Source of the DNA: Actinokineospora globicatena
GTDB lineage: Bacteria > Actinomycetota > Actinomycetes > Mycobacteriales > Pseudonocardiaceae
Length of the DNA stretch: 64,000 bases
Reading direction: 5' to 3'
Assembly: GCF_024171945.1 (NCBI RefSeq)
Contig: NZ_JAMTCR010000002.1
Coordinates: forward strand, 558,001 to 622,000
Positions 28,323 to 37,854 of this stretch are shown piece by piece (position 1 is the stretch's first letter; every line of letters begins with the position of its first letter). The notes under the pieces were generated by a model. The model searched no databases, had not been told where the DNA came from, and saw only the letters and a program-made list of their open reading frames with translations. The translations under genes were made by a program, and so were the position numbers.

Positions 28323-29288
28323 CTAACCCCTGGCGACGGGCGGTGCGACGTCGGCGAGCAGCTTCTCGACCACGTCGGTCACCGAGACGCCGTCGAACTG
28401 GGCCTGGGCGTTGAGCAGCACGCGGTGCCCCAGCACCGGCAGCGCCAGCTCCTTGACGTCCTCGGGGGTGACGAAGTTGCGGCCCTTGGTCATCGCCCAG
28501 GTCTTGGCGCACCGCACGTAGGCGAGGCAGCCGCGGACCGAGACACCCAGGCGCACGTGCTCGTGCTCGCGGGACGCCTCGGCGATGCGGGTGACGTAGG
28601 ACAGCACGGCGGCGTCGACGTGCACCCGGTCGGCGGTCGCGGCCAGCTGGGACACGACCTGCGAGGAGATGACCGGCTGCACGTTGACCGACCGGTCGCG
28701 GACCGACGCGGCGGACAGCAGCGCGACGGTCGCGGTGTGGTCGGGGTAGCCGATGCTGGTCTTCATCAGGAACCGGTCGAGCTGCGCCTCGGGCAGCCGG
28801 TAGGTGCCCGCCTGCTCGATCGGGTTCTGGGTGGCGATCACCATGAACGGCTTGCCGACCTCGTGGCCGACGCCGTCGACGGTGACCCGGCCCTCCTCCA
28901 TGACCTCCAGCAGCGCCGACTGGGTCTTGGGCGAGGCGCGGTTGATCTCGTCGGCCAGCACGATCGAGTGGAACACCGGGCCGCGGTGGAACTCGAACTC
29001 CTGCTTGCGCTGGTCGTAGATCGTCACACCGGTGACGTCGGAGGGCAGCAGGTCCGGCGTGAACTGGATCCGCGAGTTGGTGCCCTGCACCGACCGCGAC
29101 AGCGCCTTGGCCAGCATCGTCTTGCCGGTCCCCGGGTAGTCCTCCAGCAGGAGGTGCCCCTCGGAGAGCAGGCAGGTGAGGGCCAGGCGCACGGTGTGCT
29201 CCTTGCCCACGATCGCCACGCTCACGTTGGCGACCAACCGGTCGAAGGTCTGCGCGAACAGCTGCGCCTGCTCCGGAGTGGCTGTCAT
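28323..29288 (-). CDS. MoxR-family AAA+ ATPase
   Basis: A 321-residue cytosolic AAA+ chaperone-like ATPase. Walker A is YPGTGKTMLAKAL near residues 52-64, Walker B is SIVLADEINRA, sensor 1 lies in FMVIATQNPIEQ, and the arginine finger region in LPEAQLDRFLMK. It heads the MoxR-DUF58-TGase trio, 67 bases after the giant surface-protein gene. Family members are thought to act with DUF58/VWA partners on protein or complex maturation; the client here is plausibly the surface protein, which is inference. Confidence 0.95.
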   Translation of the reverse strand: MTATPEQAQLFAQTFDRLVANVSVAIVGKEHTVRLALTCLLSEGHLLLEDYPGTGKTMLAKALSRSVQGTNSRIQFTPDLLPSDVTGVTIYDQRKQEFEFHRGPVFHSIVLADEINRASPKTQSALLEVMEEGRVTVDGVGHEVGKPFMVIATQNPIEQAGTYRLPEAQLDRFLMKTSIGYPDHTATVALLSAASVRDRSVNVQPVISSQVVSQLAATADRVHVDAAVLSYVTRIAEASREHEHVRLGVSVRGCLAYVRCAKTWAMTKGRNFVTPEDVKELALPVLGHRVLLNAQAQFDGVSVTDVVEKLLADVAPPVARG

Positions 29289-29355
29289 TGCCCGTTCCTG
29301 TCCTCTGTGTACCGCATGAGCGGGTGCTGCCTGAGCGTGTGCTGGCGGGGAGCGG

Positions 29356-32300
29356 TCACCACGTGATCGTCCCGGTGGTGCTCGGTGACCCGGACGACCG
29401 GCAGGAGACCGTCACCGTGGTCCCCGGGGAGCCGTAGTAGTTGCGGGTCTGGCGCTCCTCGCCCGAGGTGAAGGTCTCGTTGACGAAGGTGTAGCCCGCG
29501 GTCTGCGCGGTGAACGAGCAGGTGATGGTGTTGCCGCGGAAGTTCTCCACCTTCACCTTGATGAAGGCGCAGCTGGCGTCGGTGCACGCCGCGGGCTTGG
29601 TGCTGCTGCAGGTCGCCCCGCTGCAGGCCGCGCCCTTGGACACCGCGACCACCGGTGCGGGCGGCTCGGGCCCGGTCGCCTGCGTCGCCTCCTTGGTGAG
29701 CGTCGGCCTGCCCTGGCTGGTGACCGTCACGGTGATCTTGACCGTGGTGGCGTAGCCGATGGTCAGGGTGTCCTCGTGGTCCCACACGCCGACCTGGGTG
29801 GTCAGGTTCTGGTTGCCGTTCCCCTTGTCGGTCTGGATCCGCACCTGGGCGGGCTTGCCGTTGGGGTTGACGGTGACCTTGTACTCGACCTTGTCCTCGA
29901 CCGCGGTCGTGGAGATCACCAGGTCCTTCATCGGGCCGTACGCGGTCACCTGCTCGACGGCGGGCGCGTTGCACGCGTCGTTGCCACCGCTGCCGTTGCA
30001 GGTCCGCAGGGTGATGCCGACCTGCTGGCCGTTGGGCAGCCCGTTGATCGTGTACTCGTTGTTGTCCTTGCCGTCGACCGGGTACTCCCAGGTGCCGCAG
30101 CTGGTGCCGCCGCCCCAGGTGCAGGTGACCGTGTTGGACCGACCGTGCGAGGCGGGCGCGTCGAAGCTGATCTTCGCCTGGCCGTCGACCCCGGTGGCCT
30201 CCGCCTTGTACGAGTTGCCGAACGCGTCGGGCTTCGCGCTGGCCTCCATCTCCGCGCCCGGGCTGGGCGGCGAGGTGTGGCCGTCGCCCGGTCCGGAGTT
30301 GGTCGCGGTGAGGAAGTAGGTGTAGACGGTGCCGTCGTTGGTGATGCCGTCGTCGGCGCAGCTGAGGTTGCGGACGTTCTCGCAGACGACCTTGTCGCCA
30401 CCGCCGCCGGTGCGGGTGACCGAGTAGGTCACCGGGCCGGGTCCGTTGGCGTTGACCGGCGGCCACGACACCCGCACCGCACTGCGCCGGGAGTCGGTGG
30501 ACTGGACCACGGTGAGCGTCGGCGCGGGCGGTCGGTTCGGTGAACCGGCCGACTGCGCGGTCGTGGTCGCCGCCGGGCCGGGGCCGTGCGCGTTCACCGC
30601 GATGACGGTGAAGGTGTAGAGGGTGTCGTTGTCCAAATTGGACGGCGTGGCGGTGGTCGCGCCACCGGGCACCGTCATCCGGCCGCCACCGGTCCAGCTG
30701 ATCTCGTGCCGCTGGATCTCACTGCCCTCGTTGCGGGCGGGGGTCCAGGTCAGCGTCACGCCGCCGTCGCGCGGCTGGGCGGCGGCCAGGCCACCGACCG
30801 CGCCGGGTACCTCGTCCGGTGTGGACGTCGACGACGACGGGCTCGGCTTGCTCCAGCCGACCAGGTTGCGCGCCCGGACGGTGAACGAGTACGCGCGGCC
30901 GTTGGTGAGCCCGGAGATCGAGCACGGCGACGCGGCGCAGTTCTGCGACCCGCCGTCCCAAGCGACCTCGTAGCCCTCGATCGGCGCGCCGTTGTTGGCC
31001 GGGGTGCCCCAGGCCAGCTCCACGACCTTGCTCAGCGTGGTGCGACCGGGGATCGGGATGCTCGGCGCGTCCGGCACGCCCAGCACGCGCAGGGTGATCC
31101 GGCCGGGGACCTTGCGGTCGTTGCGGCTGGTGTCGGCCACGTCGGAAACGGTGACCTCGAAGGACATCGTGCCGTGCGACTCGCTGCCCGGCGTGATCCG
31201 CACGGACGCGCCCGACGAGCTCGAACTGGCCGACATGCCGTCGATCTGGCGCACCGACACCACCGAGATCACCGGGTCGCGCAGCCGGGACCGGACGTAC
31301 TGGGCGAGGTTGACCTCCGCGGTCTCCCCCGCCTTGATGCCGTCCACGGCCACCGGCGACACCGACGGCGCGGGCGCGGCGATGACGCGGACCGCGAACG
31401 GCGTCGCCGGGGCGGGTGAGCCCTCCACGCCGACCTCGAGCACACCGTTGGCACCCGGCCTGGCCGCACCGGAGGCGGTGAGACGGATGGTGCGCGAGCC
31501 GGAGCCCTCGACGTCGACGCCCTGGGCGTCGGTCTTCCAGCGGGCGGTGTACTTCAGGTCGACCGCCGCGCCCGGCTTGGCGGTCCACACGTGGCAGACC
31601 GAGGTGATGTCCATGCCGATCGTGGTGCCGCCTGCGATGAGCGTGATGGTGCCGCTCGGGCAGCGCAGGATCGGCACGTCCGGCCCGATCTGCACCGGCA
31701 CGGTGATGTACGCGGTCTGGCCCTCGGTGACGCTGGGGCCGTTGGTGACCTCGAAGGTGATCGCGGCCGGGCCGTTGTAGCCGGGAACCGCGGTGAGCAC
31801 CAGCGACTGCTCGCCCTCGTTGCGCACCTGCAGGCCGATCGACGGCGAGGCGAAAATCCGGTCGGACAGGGTCAGCTTCACCGGCTTGGCGGCCGGGTCG
31901 ACCACGAAGTCGGCGATGGAGACGGTCTTGCTGCCGTCGATCGGCACCTCGATGCTCTGCCCCGGCTTGCCGTACGGGGCGCCGCCGCCGCTGGCGGGCA
32001 CGTGGATGAGCCCGAGCGCGGTGGCGCCACCGCTGTCCTTGAGCTCGTAGGCCACGGTGCGCGGCTGGTCGAGCACCGGCATGGTGATCTTGCCGCCGGA
32101 CTCGCTCGCCTTGCTGTCGAACACCTTCGTGATGGTCAGGCCCTCGGACCCGCCGTCGACGTCACCGGCGGCGGCGAGCACGTCGACCTCGACGGTGTCG
32201 GCGCCGGGGCGCGGCTCGGCGTAGGTGTCGCCCGCGATGGGCGGCATGTTGTAGTCCTTCTGGCTGCGCACCGTCAGCGTCGCGATCGACGGCTCGCCGA

Positions 32301-35300
32301 AGCCGCCGATGACGCTGTAGACCACGATCAGCGGCTTGCCGCTGAGGTCCGGCGAGGTCAGCTCGATCAGCCCGTCGGCGTTGAGCGACACGTCGGCTGG
32401 CAGGTTCGGGTTGCGCTCCTTGAGCGGCTCCACCTGGGTGGTGTCACCGGGGGCGCGCAGGTCGTTGCCCATCACGTCGATGGCCAGCCGCACCCCGGGC
32501 GCGGAGGTGACCACGTCGTCGACCGCGATCGCGGGCTGCGGGTCGCCGGGCGGGGTGATGGCCACCCGGATGTCGGACTCGCTCGTCTTGCCGAACGGGT
32601 CGGTGACCAGGTACTTGAAGGTGTCGGTGCCCGCGCTCGACGGGTACGCCTGGTAGGTGATCGAGGTGGCGCCCATGGCGATGATCCGGCCGAGCCCGGC
32701 CGCCGAGCCGATGCCGGTGACCGACACCGAGTCACCGTCGGGGTCGAGGCCGCTGGTCGGGATGACGATCTTGATGGTGTCGCCAGCGCTCGCCCTGGCC
32801 TCCACCGGCTGCGGGGCGGGCGGCTGGTTGGGCGACTGCGGGGTCGGCGCCGGGGTGACGGTGACGTGCGCCTGCCCGACGGCCTGGTCGCCGTTGGGGT
32901 TAACAGCGACGTAGGACACCACGACCTTGACCGGGGCGTCCACTGTGGCCGGTGGGACGTAGCGGACCAGGCTGCCGGTCACGTACGCCTTGCCGACCTG
33001 GGTGTCCGGGTCGGTGATGCCGGTGACCGAGAGCTGCCCGCGCGCGGGCGCGCCCTCCACGTTGGCCTGCAACGAGATCGGCGACCCACCGGGGGTGGTG
33101 TCGTTGTCCAGCACCGGGATCGCGACCGAGTCACCGGCGCGGACCACGGCGTGGTCGTCCTTGGGCACCGGGGTGTCGTCCTGCGGCGGGCCGAGCTGGG
33201 TCACGGTGACCTCACCGGTGACCGCGCCGGTCAGCCCGTTGGTCACGGTGTAGCGCACGACCTGCGGGTTCGGGCTCAGCGTCGGGGTCAGCGCGGTGAT
33301 CCGCAGCCAGCGGCCCTTGACGATGGCGACCTTGATCTGGTCCTCGACGACCGACTCGGCGGTCTGCACGACCAGCAGCGACCCGGACGGGTCCACGTCG
33401 TTGGCCAGCACGTCGACCAGCGTCGGCAGCTGCGCGCGGACCACGGCGCTGTCGGGCACGGCGACCGGCGGCAGCGGCGTGGCGGGCGCGGCGGTGGCGT
33501 CCACCCGGATGCCGCCGGTGGCGAACGGGGCGTTGCCGAAGGCGGCCGAGTACTCCAGGAACACCGTGCCCGGCCGGGCGACGGTGACGGTGACCAGGCC
33601 GGTCTTGATGTCGGTGACCACGGCGGCACCCGGCGGGGCGGCGAGGTCACCGGCCAGCCGCAGCCGCGCGGCCGGGTCGGTCGGGTCGGAGCCGGGGCGG
33701 TCGTTCTCCAGCGGCCGCACGGTGATCGGCTGGCCGACCTGCCCGCGCACCACGTCCGGCTGGGCGATCGCGGCGACGGCGGTGGTCGCCGCCGGGTCCT
33801 GCACGGTGACGGTCTCCTTGCCGACGACCTGCTCGCCCCGGCCGTCGGTCACCTCGTACTCGACCACCTGCGGGCCCGCCTTGCGCGGCGCGGTGAAGTC
33901 GACGAACCCGGCTGGCGTGGTGGTCACCGAGCCCTCGGCGACCTTCGCGCCCGCCAGCACGATCGGGTCACCGTCGAAGTCGCGCCAGTCGGCGATCGCC
34001 GGGATCGACACGAGCCCGGCCGACGGCACGCTCCAGTCGGTGGCCTTGAAGCCCGCGCGCAGCTCCGGCGGCTTGTTCTCGTCGACGGTGCGGCCCTCGA
34101 CGTTGACCGACGCGGTCGCGCTCAGGCCCTGGCCGTCGTCGATCGTGTACTTGAACCGGGTGTCCACAGCGGACTCCGGCAGGGTGACCTGCACGGTCTG
34201 GCCGTCCGGCGCGATCGCCAGCCGCACCGCGGGGTTGTCCGGGGCGGTGACCGCCGAGATGGACAGGATGTTGCCAGCCGGGTCGGAGTCGTTGTCCAGC
34301 ACGTGCAGCACGGTCGTGCGGCCCGGCCGGGCGCCCAGGGTGTCGTCGACGGCCTTCGGCGGCTTGTCCTTGACCGCGTCGGTGTTCTTGTCGTCCTTGG
34401 TCTTGTCGCTGGGGTTCTGCACCGGCGGCGGCTTCACCGCGGACCAGTTGTCGACCTTCTTCTGGGTGCTGAGGTCCCAGACCGCGCCGGTGGCGATGTC
34501 GTTGAGCACGATCGAGCCGCGGTTGACCCGGAACACCGGCTTCACCAGGGCGCTCTCGTCGCGCAGGTTGCCGGGGGTCGCCTTGTCGCCGCCGCAGGCG
34601 CGCACGTAGCCGGACGGGGTGCCCGCCCACGCGGCGTGGACGCACCCGCCCAAGCGCACCGGGGCCGCCGGGGCGCCGCGACCGGCGTCGGAGAGCAGCG
34701 TCGTGCGGCCGTCGGCGATGGAGACGGCGATCAGCGACTTCCGGGTGGCGATGATGACGGCGTCCGAACCGGGACCGGGCTGCTGCAACCGGGTGGTCTC
34801 GTCGGCGTCGATGGTGACGTCCTTGCCGTCCGGCAGCACCAGCGTGCCGGTGTCGGTGTCGAGCACGAGCAGGTCGCCGCCGACCGAGGTGACCTGGACG
34901 TTGGACAGCGCGTGCGGCAGGTTCGAGTAGTCGGCTTCCTCGAAGGTGTTCTGGCTGACCCGGATCGTGGCGACCTTGCCGCTCTTGGACACCACCCGCA
35001 CCGTGCCGTCCGGGGCGACGGCGAGCGCGGCGTCCTGGTCGACGGTGGCGATCGGGGCGTTGGCCGGGTCGAGCGTGCCGAGGTTGGTCATGCCGTCGCG
35101 GGTGTCGACCCTCGTCGCCCACACCCGGCCGGTCCTGGGCTCCAGCGCGGCGAGCGTGCCGCCCGCCAGCGCGAGCTCGGTGTCCCCGGCGATGGATAAG
35201 CCCTGCTCGGGTAAGGCGACCGCGCGGGCGACGTCGACGGGGAAGAGCCTGCCGGTCGCCGAGTCGCGCGCGGCGACCGCGGAGCCGTCCTGGTGCACGT

Positions 35301-35547
35301 CGAGCTGGTAGGCCTGCTGCGTGCCGCCCGGGGGGTAGAAAGCCGCGTCCAGGGCGCCCGCGGGCTTGTTGAGCCTGCCGAACAGGCCGTCGCGGTCACT
35401 GGTGACCCAGATCCCGCCGTCGTCGAGGTCGACCTGCCGCACCGGGTAACCGGTGGATGACAACGCGTACGTGACCAGAGCCGTCGCGCCGATCGCGAGC
35501 ACGACCGAGGACGCGATGGCGGTCCGGTGTCGCCTGAGAAAACCCAC
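29356..35547 (-). CDS. Giant membrane-anchored Ig/FnIII repeat protein (2063 aa)
   Basis: Predicted surface protein anchored by one N-terminal membrane segment (residues 11-31). Residues about 35-360 look like a beta-propeller (repeated short strands such as LAALEPRTGRVWATR). From about 400 to 1480 there are many Ig/cadherin-like repeats with calcium-type loops: VLDNDSDPAGN, VLANDVDPSG, VLDNDTTPGG, LDPDGDSVSV. Fibronectin type III domains follow (about 1490-1770), and the last 290 residues form further Ig-like modules with paired cysteines near the end. GTG start with AGGGGA 4-5 bases before. First gene of the MoxR/DUF58/TGase operon. Likely an adhesin or envelope scaffold; ligand unknown. 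Confidence 0.88.
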   Translation of the reverse strand: MGFLRRHRTAIASSVVLAIGATALVTYALSSTGYPVRQVDLDDGGIWVTSDRDGLFGRLNKPAGALDAAFYPPGGTQQAYQLDVHQDGSAVAARDSATGRLFPVDVARAVALPEQGLSIAGDTELALAGGTLAALEPRTGRVWATRVDTRDGMTNLGTLDPANAPIATVDQDAALAVAPDGTVRVVSKSGKVATIRVSQNTFEEADYSNLPHALSNVQVTSVGGDLLVLDTDTGTLVLPDGKDVTIDADETTRLQQPGPGSDAVIIATRKSLIAVSIADGRTTLLSDAGRGAPAAPVRLGGCVHAAWAGTPSGYVRACGGDKATPGNLRDESALVKPVFRVNRGSIVLNDIATGAVWDLSTQKKVDNWSAVKPPPVQNPSDKTKDDKNTDAVKDKPPKAVDDTLGARPGRTTVLHVLDNDSDPAGNILSISAVTAPDNPAVRLAIAPDGQTVQVTLPESAVDTRFKYTIDDGQGLSATASVNVEGRTVDENKPPELRAGFKATDWSVPSAGLVSIPAIADWRDFDGDPIVLAGAKVAEGSVTTTPAGFVDFTAPRKAGPQVVEYEVTDGRGEQVVGKETVTVQDPAATTAVAAIAQPDVVRGQVGQPITVRPLENDRPGSDPTDPAARLRLAGDLAAPPGAAVVTDIKTGLVTVTVARPGTVFLEYSAAFGNAPFATGGIRVDATAAPATPLPPVAVPDSAVVRAQLPTLVDVLANDVDPSGSLLVVQTAESVVEDQIKVAIVKGRWLRITALTPTLSPNPQVVRYTVTNGLTGAVTGEVTVTQLGPPQDDTPVPKDDHAVVRAGDSVAIPVLDNDTTPGGSPISLQANVEGAPARGQLSVTGITDPDTQVGKAYVTGSLVRYVPPATVDAPVKVVVSYVAVNPNGDQAVGQAHVTVTPAPTPQSPNQPPAPQPVEARASAGDTIKIVIPTSGLDPDGDSVSVTGIGSAAGLGRIIAMGATSITYQAYPSSAGTDTFKYLVTDPFGKTSESDIRVAITPPGDPQPAIAVDDVVTSAPGVRLAIDVMGNDLRAPGDTTQVEPLKERNPNLPADVSLNADGLIELTSPDLSGKPLIVVYSVIGGFGEPSIATLTVRSQKDYNMPPIAGDTYAEPRPGADTVEVDVLAAAGDVDGGSEGLTITKVFDSKASESGGKITMPVLDQPRTVAYELKDSGGATALGLIHVPASGGGAPYGKPGQSIEVPIDGSKTVSIADFVVDPAAKPVKLTLSDRIFASPSIGLQVRNEGEQSLVLTAVPGYNGPAAITFEVTNGPSVTEGQTAYITVPVQIGPDVPILRCPSGTITLIAGGTTIGMDITSVCHVWTAKPGAAVDLKYTARWKTDAQGVDVEGSGSRTIRLTASGAARPGANGVLEVGVEGSPAPATPFAVRVIAAPAPSVSPVAVDGIKAGETAEVNLAQYVRSRLRDPVISVVSVRQIDGMSASSSSSGASVRITPGSESHGTMSFEVTVSDVADTSRNDRKVPGRITLRVLGVPDAPSIPIPGRTTLSKVVELAWGTPANNGAPIEGYEVAWDGGSQNCAASPCSISGLTNGRAYSFTVRARNLVGWSKPSPSSSTSTPDEVPGAVGGLAAAQPRDGGVTLTWTPARNEGSEIQRHEISWTGGGRMTVPGGATTATPSNLDNDTLYTFTVIAVNAHGPGPAATTTAQSAGSPNRPPAPTLTVVQSTDSRRSAVRVSWPPVNANGPGPVTYSVTRTGGGGDKVVCENVRNLSCADDGITNDGTVYTYFLTATNSGPGDGHTSPPSPGAEMEASAKPDAFGNSYKAEATGVDGQAKISFDAPASHGRSNTVTCTWGGGTSCGTWEYPVDGKDNNEYTINGLPNGQQVGITLRTCNGSGGNDACNAPAVEQVTAYGPMKDLVISTTAVEDKVEYKVTVNPNGKPAQVRIQTDKGNGNQNLTTQVGVWDHEDTLTIGYATTVKITVTVTSQGRPTLTKEATQATGPEPPAPVVAVSKGAACSGATCSSTKPAACTDASCAFIKVKVENFRGNTITCSFTAQTAGYTFVNETFTSGEERQTRNYYGSPGTTVTVSCRSSGSPSTTGTITW

Positions 35548-35687
35548 GTGTCCCCTGCCAGAGTCCCCGAGCCGTCAACCGGCCGTATCGTGTCGGGCGG
35601 CGACAATGTTGCAGGTTTGTCCGGTCAGCCTCCACACCCGGGTGGCGAGTATGCCGTGGATGCGCTATCGCCGTCAGCCAGAACGAC

Positions 35688-35962
35688 CTATTCCCCTGAG
35701 GCGAACTCGGCTGCCCGCGGGGGCGGGATGTCGACCGTGGCGGGGCAGCGGTTCCGGAGCGTGACAGGCCCGAGGTGCGCCGAGCGGAGCCGCCGCTGGC
35801 GAACGGCGCCGAGCCGACCACCGCGACGAGGGCTACCGTACCGAGCGTGATCGCCGCCCAGGGCCGCCGAGCGGGCTCGTTCACTGTGTCGGAGGCCACA
35901 GTGGGAATTTCCGACACCGGCGGTGGTGTGGACCACGTTGGCGGACTCTTGTCGAGATCCAA
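35688..35962 (-). other. Possible small membrane protein gene, broken by a frameshift
   Basis: The 490 bases between the giant protein and PP2C genes hold no certain gene. One minus-strand frame from a TTG at 35962 has coding-like third-position GC and one membrane segment (WAAITLGTVALVAVVGSA). Coding character then seems to move to another frame near 35770, which continues as RNRCPATVDIPPPRAAEF and stops at 35688. A joined product would be about 90 residues. This is a weak call; the region must also contain the promoter for the giant-protein operon. Confidence 0.25.
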
Positions 35963-36040
35963 CCGGTTGGTCCTCGGCGCGGGTCGCCGTAGGCGGTCCG
36001 GTAACCGTTACCCATCGTCCTGGACGCGCATTCATCGCGC

Positions 36041-36814
36041 CTATCTCGGCGCCGTCTCACCGTCAGTGGCGGCAGTGGTCGAGGCGGAGACGTGGTCGAC
36101 GACGACAGCGGTCACGTTGTCCCGGCCACCGGCGGCCACCGCGTCGCGCACCAGGGAGGCGGCCGCGTCCCTCGGGTCGGGCTGGGCGCCGAGCACGGCG
36201 GCGATGGTGTCGTCGTCCAGTTCGCCGGTGAGGCCGTCGGAGCAGACCAGGAACCGGTCGCCCTCGGTCGGCGGGAACACCAGCAGGTCGGGCTCCGGGG
36301 CGGTCGGCGACCCGAGCGCCCTCGTCACGACGTTGCGCCGGGGGTCGGTGGCGGCCTCGGCCGGGCTCAGCTTCCCGGCCGCGACCAGCTCGGTGACCTC
36401 GGAGTGGTCGACGGTCAGCTGGACCAGCTCGCGCTCGGCGTAGCGGTAGACCCGGGAGTCGCCGACGTTGAACACCACCCAATGCGGTGAGCCCGCGAAG
36501 TCGACCAGGCACAGGCCGGTGATGGTGGTGCCCATGCCGAACTGCTCCGGGTTGCGCTCCGCGGCGGCCAGGATGTCGCCGTTGAGCCGCACGATGTGCC
36601 TGCGCACGTCGTCGGGGCGCACCACGCCCTCGGTGCCCAGCTGCGCCAGCCCGGCCACCGCCAACCCGCTGGCCACGTCACCCGCGGCGTGCCCGCCCAT
36701 CCCGTCGGCCACCGCGAACACGGCGGCGGTCACCACGTAGTTGTCCTCGTTGGCCGCTCGGACCAGGCCCACATCGGTTGCGGCCCCAGCCCGAATCGTC
36801 GGTTCCCCGGTCAC
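36041..36814 (-). CDS. PP2C-family protein serine/threonine phosphatase
   Basis: Metal-dependent phosphatase of 257 residues, cytosolic. Family motifs are present: VRAANEDNY (metal/phosphate residues), VADGMGGHAAGDVAS, VFNVGDSRVYRY, FLVCSDGLTGEL and the C-terminal GGRDNVTAVVVD. It may counter a Ser/Thr kinase of the PknB type encoded elsewhere. The frame is open to 37321, but the GTG at 36814 has GGGGGGT just upstream and places the PP2C fold at the N-terminus. It lies upstream of the giant-protein operon, separated by about 490 bases. Confidence 0.92.
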   Translation of the reverse strand: MTGEPTIRAGAATDVGLVRAANEDNYVVTAAVFAVADGMGGHAAGDVASGLAVAGLAQLGTEGVVRPDDVRRHIVRLNGDILAAAERNPEQFGMGTTITGLCLVDFAGSPHWVVFNVGDSRVYRYAERELVQLTVDHSEVTELVAAGKLSPAEAATDPRRNVVTRALGSPTAPEPDLLVFPPTEGDRFLVCSDGLTGELDDDTIAAVLGAQPDPRDAAASLVRDAVAAGGRDNVTAVVVDHVSASTTAATDGETAPR

Positions 36815-36906
36815 CGGGCACCCCCCACAGCTTCGACACATCGACGACGACATCGTCGCAGCCCAGGCCCGTGTTGCACACCTCGTTCCGGCCGGACAGG
36901 GGTCGA

Positions 36907-37380
36907 TCAGGCGGGGTCGGACCTGCGGTGGCCGACCGCGAGGGCCCCCTCCTCCAGCTCGATCCCGGCCTCGGCGCGCAGCCGCAGCAACTCGGCCCGC
37001 AACGCCGCGTAGTCGACCTCGGGCGGCACCCCGACCGCCCACAGCAGCCCGGTGTTGTCGATCTCCCACCAGCAGTCCGCCGCGTCGAGCACCGCCTCGA
37101 CCACCGCCGCGGCCGCGTCGTCGACGATCAGCCGCACCGTCGAGTACCCCGACTCCGCGACCCGCTCGACGAACACCAGCTTCTCCCGCTCCAGGTCCAC
37201 CTTGATCCGCACGGTGTCCCGGAACGCCACCCCCCGCGCGTAGAACGGCACGTTGCGCAACCGGACCGTGTCCACCCCGACCCGCTCCGCCCACAACCCC
37301 TCGGTGGCGTACGGCGGCCACGTCGGCGACCGCTTCGGCAGATCGAAGATCACCTTGAACAGCTGCTCCGGCTCACCCAC
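36907..37380 (-). CDS. DUF4265-family protein
   Basis: A small soluble protein matching DUF4265: LFKVIFDLP at the start, TEGLWAERVG, then RLRNVPFYARGVAFRDTVRI. Function unknown. GTG at 37380 (157 residues) is preferred for its GGTGGGG site and family N-terminus; an in-frame ATG at 37449 would add 23 residues. It precedes PP2C on the same strand by about 90 bases. Confidence 0.78.
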   Translation of the reverse strand: MGEPEQLFKVIFDLPKRSPTWPPYATEGLWAERVGVDTVRLRNVPFYARGVAFRDTVRIKVDLEREKLVFVERVAESGYSTVRLIVDDAAAAVVEAVLDAADCWWEIDNTGLLWAVGVPPEVDYAALRAELLRLRAEAGIELEEGALAVGHRRSDPA

Positions 37381-37670
37381 GCGAACCCCACCAATCACCC
37401 AACCCACACCCGGGTCCGAGCGACGGCGGAACACCGCCGACACCCCCATCGTCGCAGCCCAGGACCGGTTCGCGCACCTACCCGAGCCAACCGGGGGACA
37501 ACACCGGTGACCACTCCCGCACCCACCGCAACAGGGCCCAGGTCACACCGACCCACACCACAACCCCATATTCACCGTATGGCGCCGCCCACACCTCGCG
37601 ACACCACCACTCCAGGCGGCGTGGGGGCTCCCCGAACAGGGCGATCACAGGCCAGGCTGGTCAGGGGTGG

Positions 37671-37743
37671 AGCCGGCAGCGGGACTTGAACCCGCAACCT
37701 TTCGCTTACAAGGCGAGTGCTCTGCCAATTGAGCTATGCCGGC
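37671..37743 (-). tRNA. tRNA-Thr (anticodon TGT)
   Basis: A 73-nt cloverleaf on the minus strand. The acceptor arm GCCGGCA pairs with TGCCGGC, the D-arm is AGCTCAATTGGCAGAGCA-like, the anticodon loop CTTGTAA gives TGT, and the T-arm carries GGTTCAAGTCC. The anticodon stem has one C-A mismatch at its outer pair. The next three bases (37670-37668) are CCA, so the 3' end may be encoded. Confidence 0.95.
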
Positions 37744-37854
37744 GTGGCGCCGCGGGGGGCGCCGGGTGCAATGGTACGGCGGTGGGGGCTCGCGGTTGCG
37801 GGGCGGCTCATGATCGGCGACGGTCGGTGGACAGGGACTGGTGAGGGGGTTGGG

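Noticed and set aside
31591..35199. Long (about 1200-codon) open frame on the plus strand
   Set aside because: It is antisense to the Ig/FnIII gene, is arginine/glycine/aspartate-rich with no domain, and is the usual high-GC mirror of a long coding frame.
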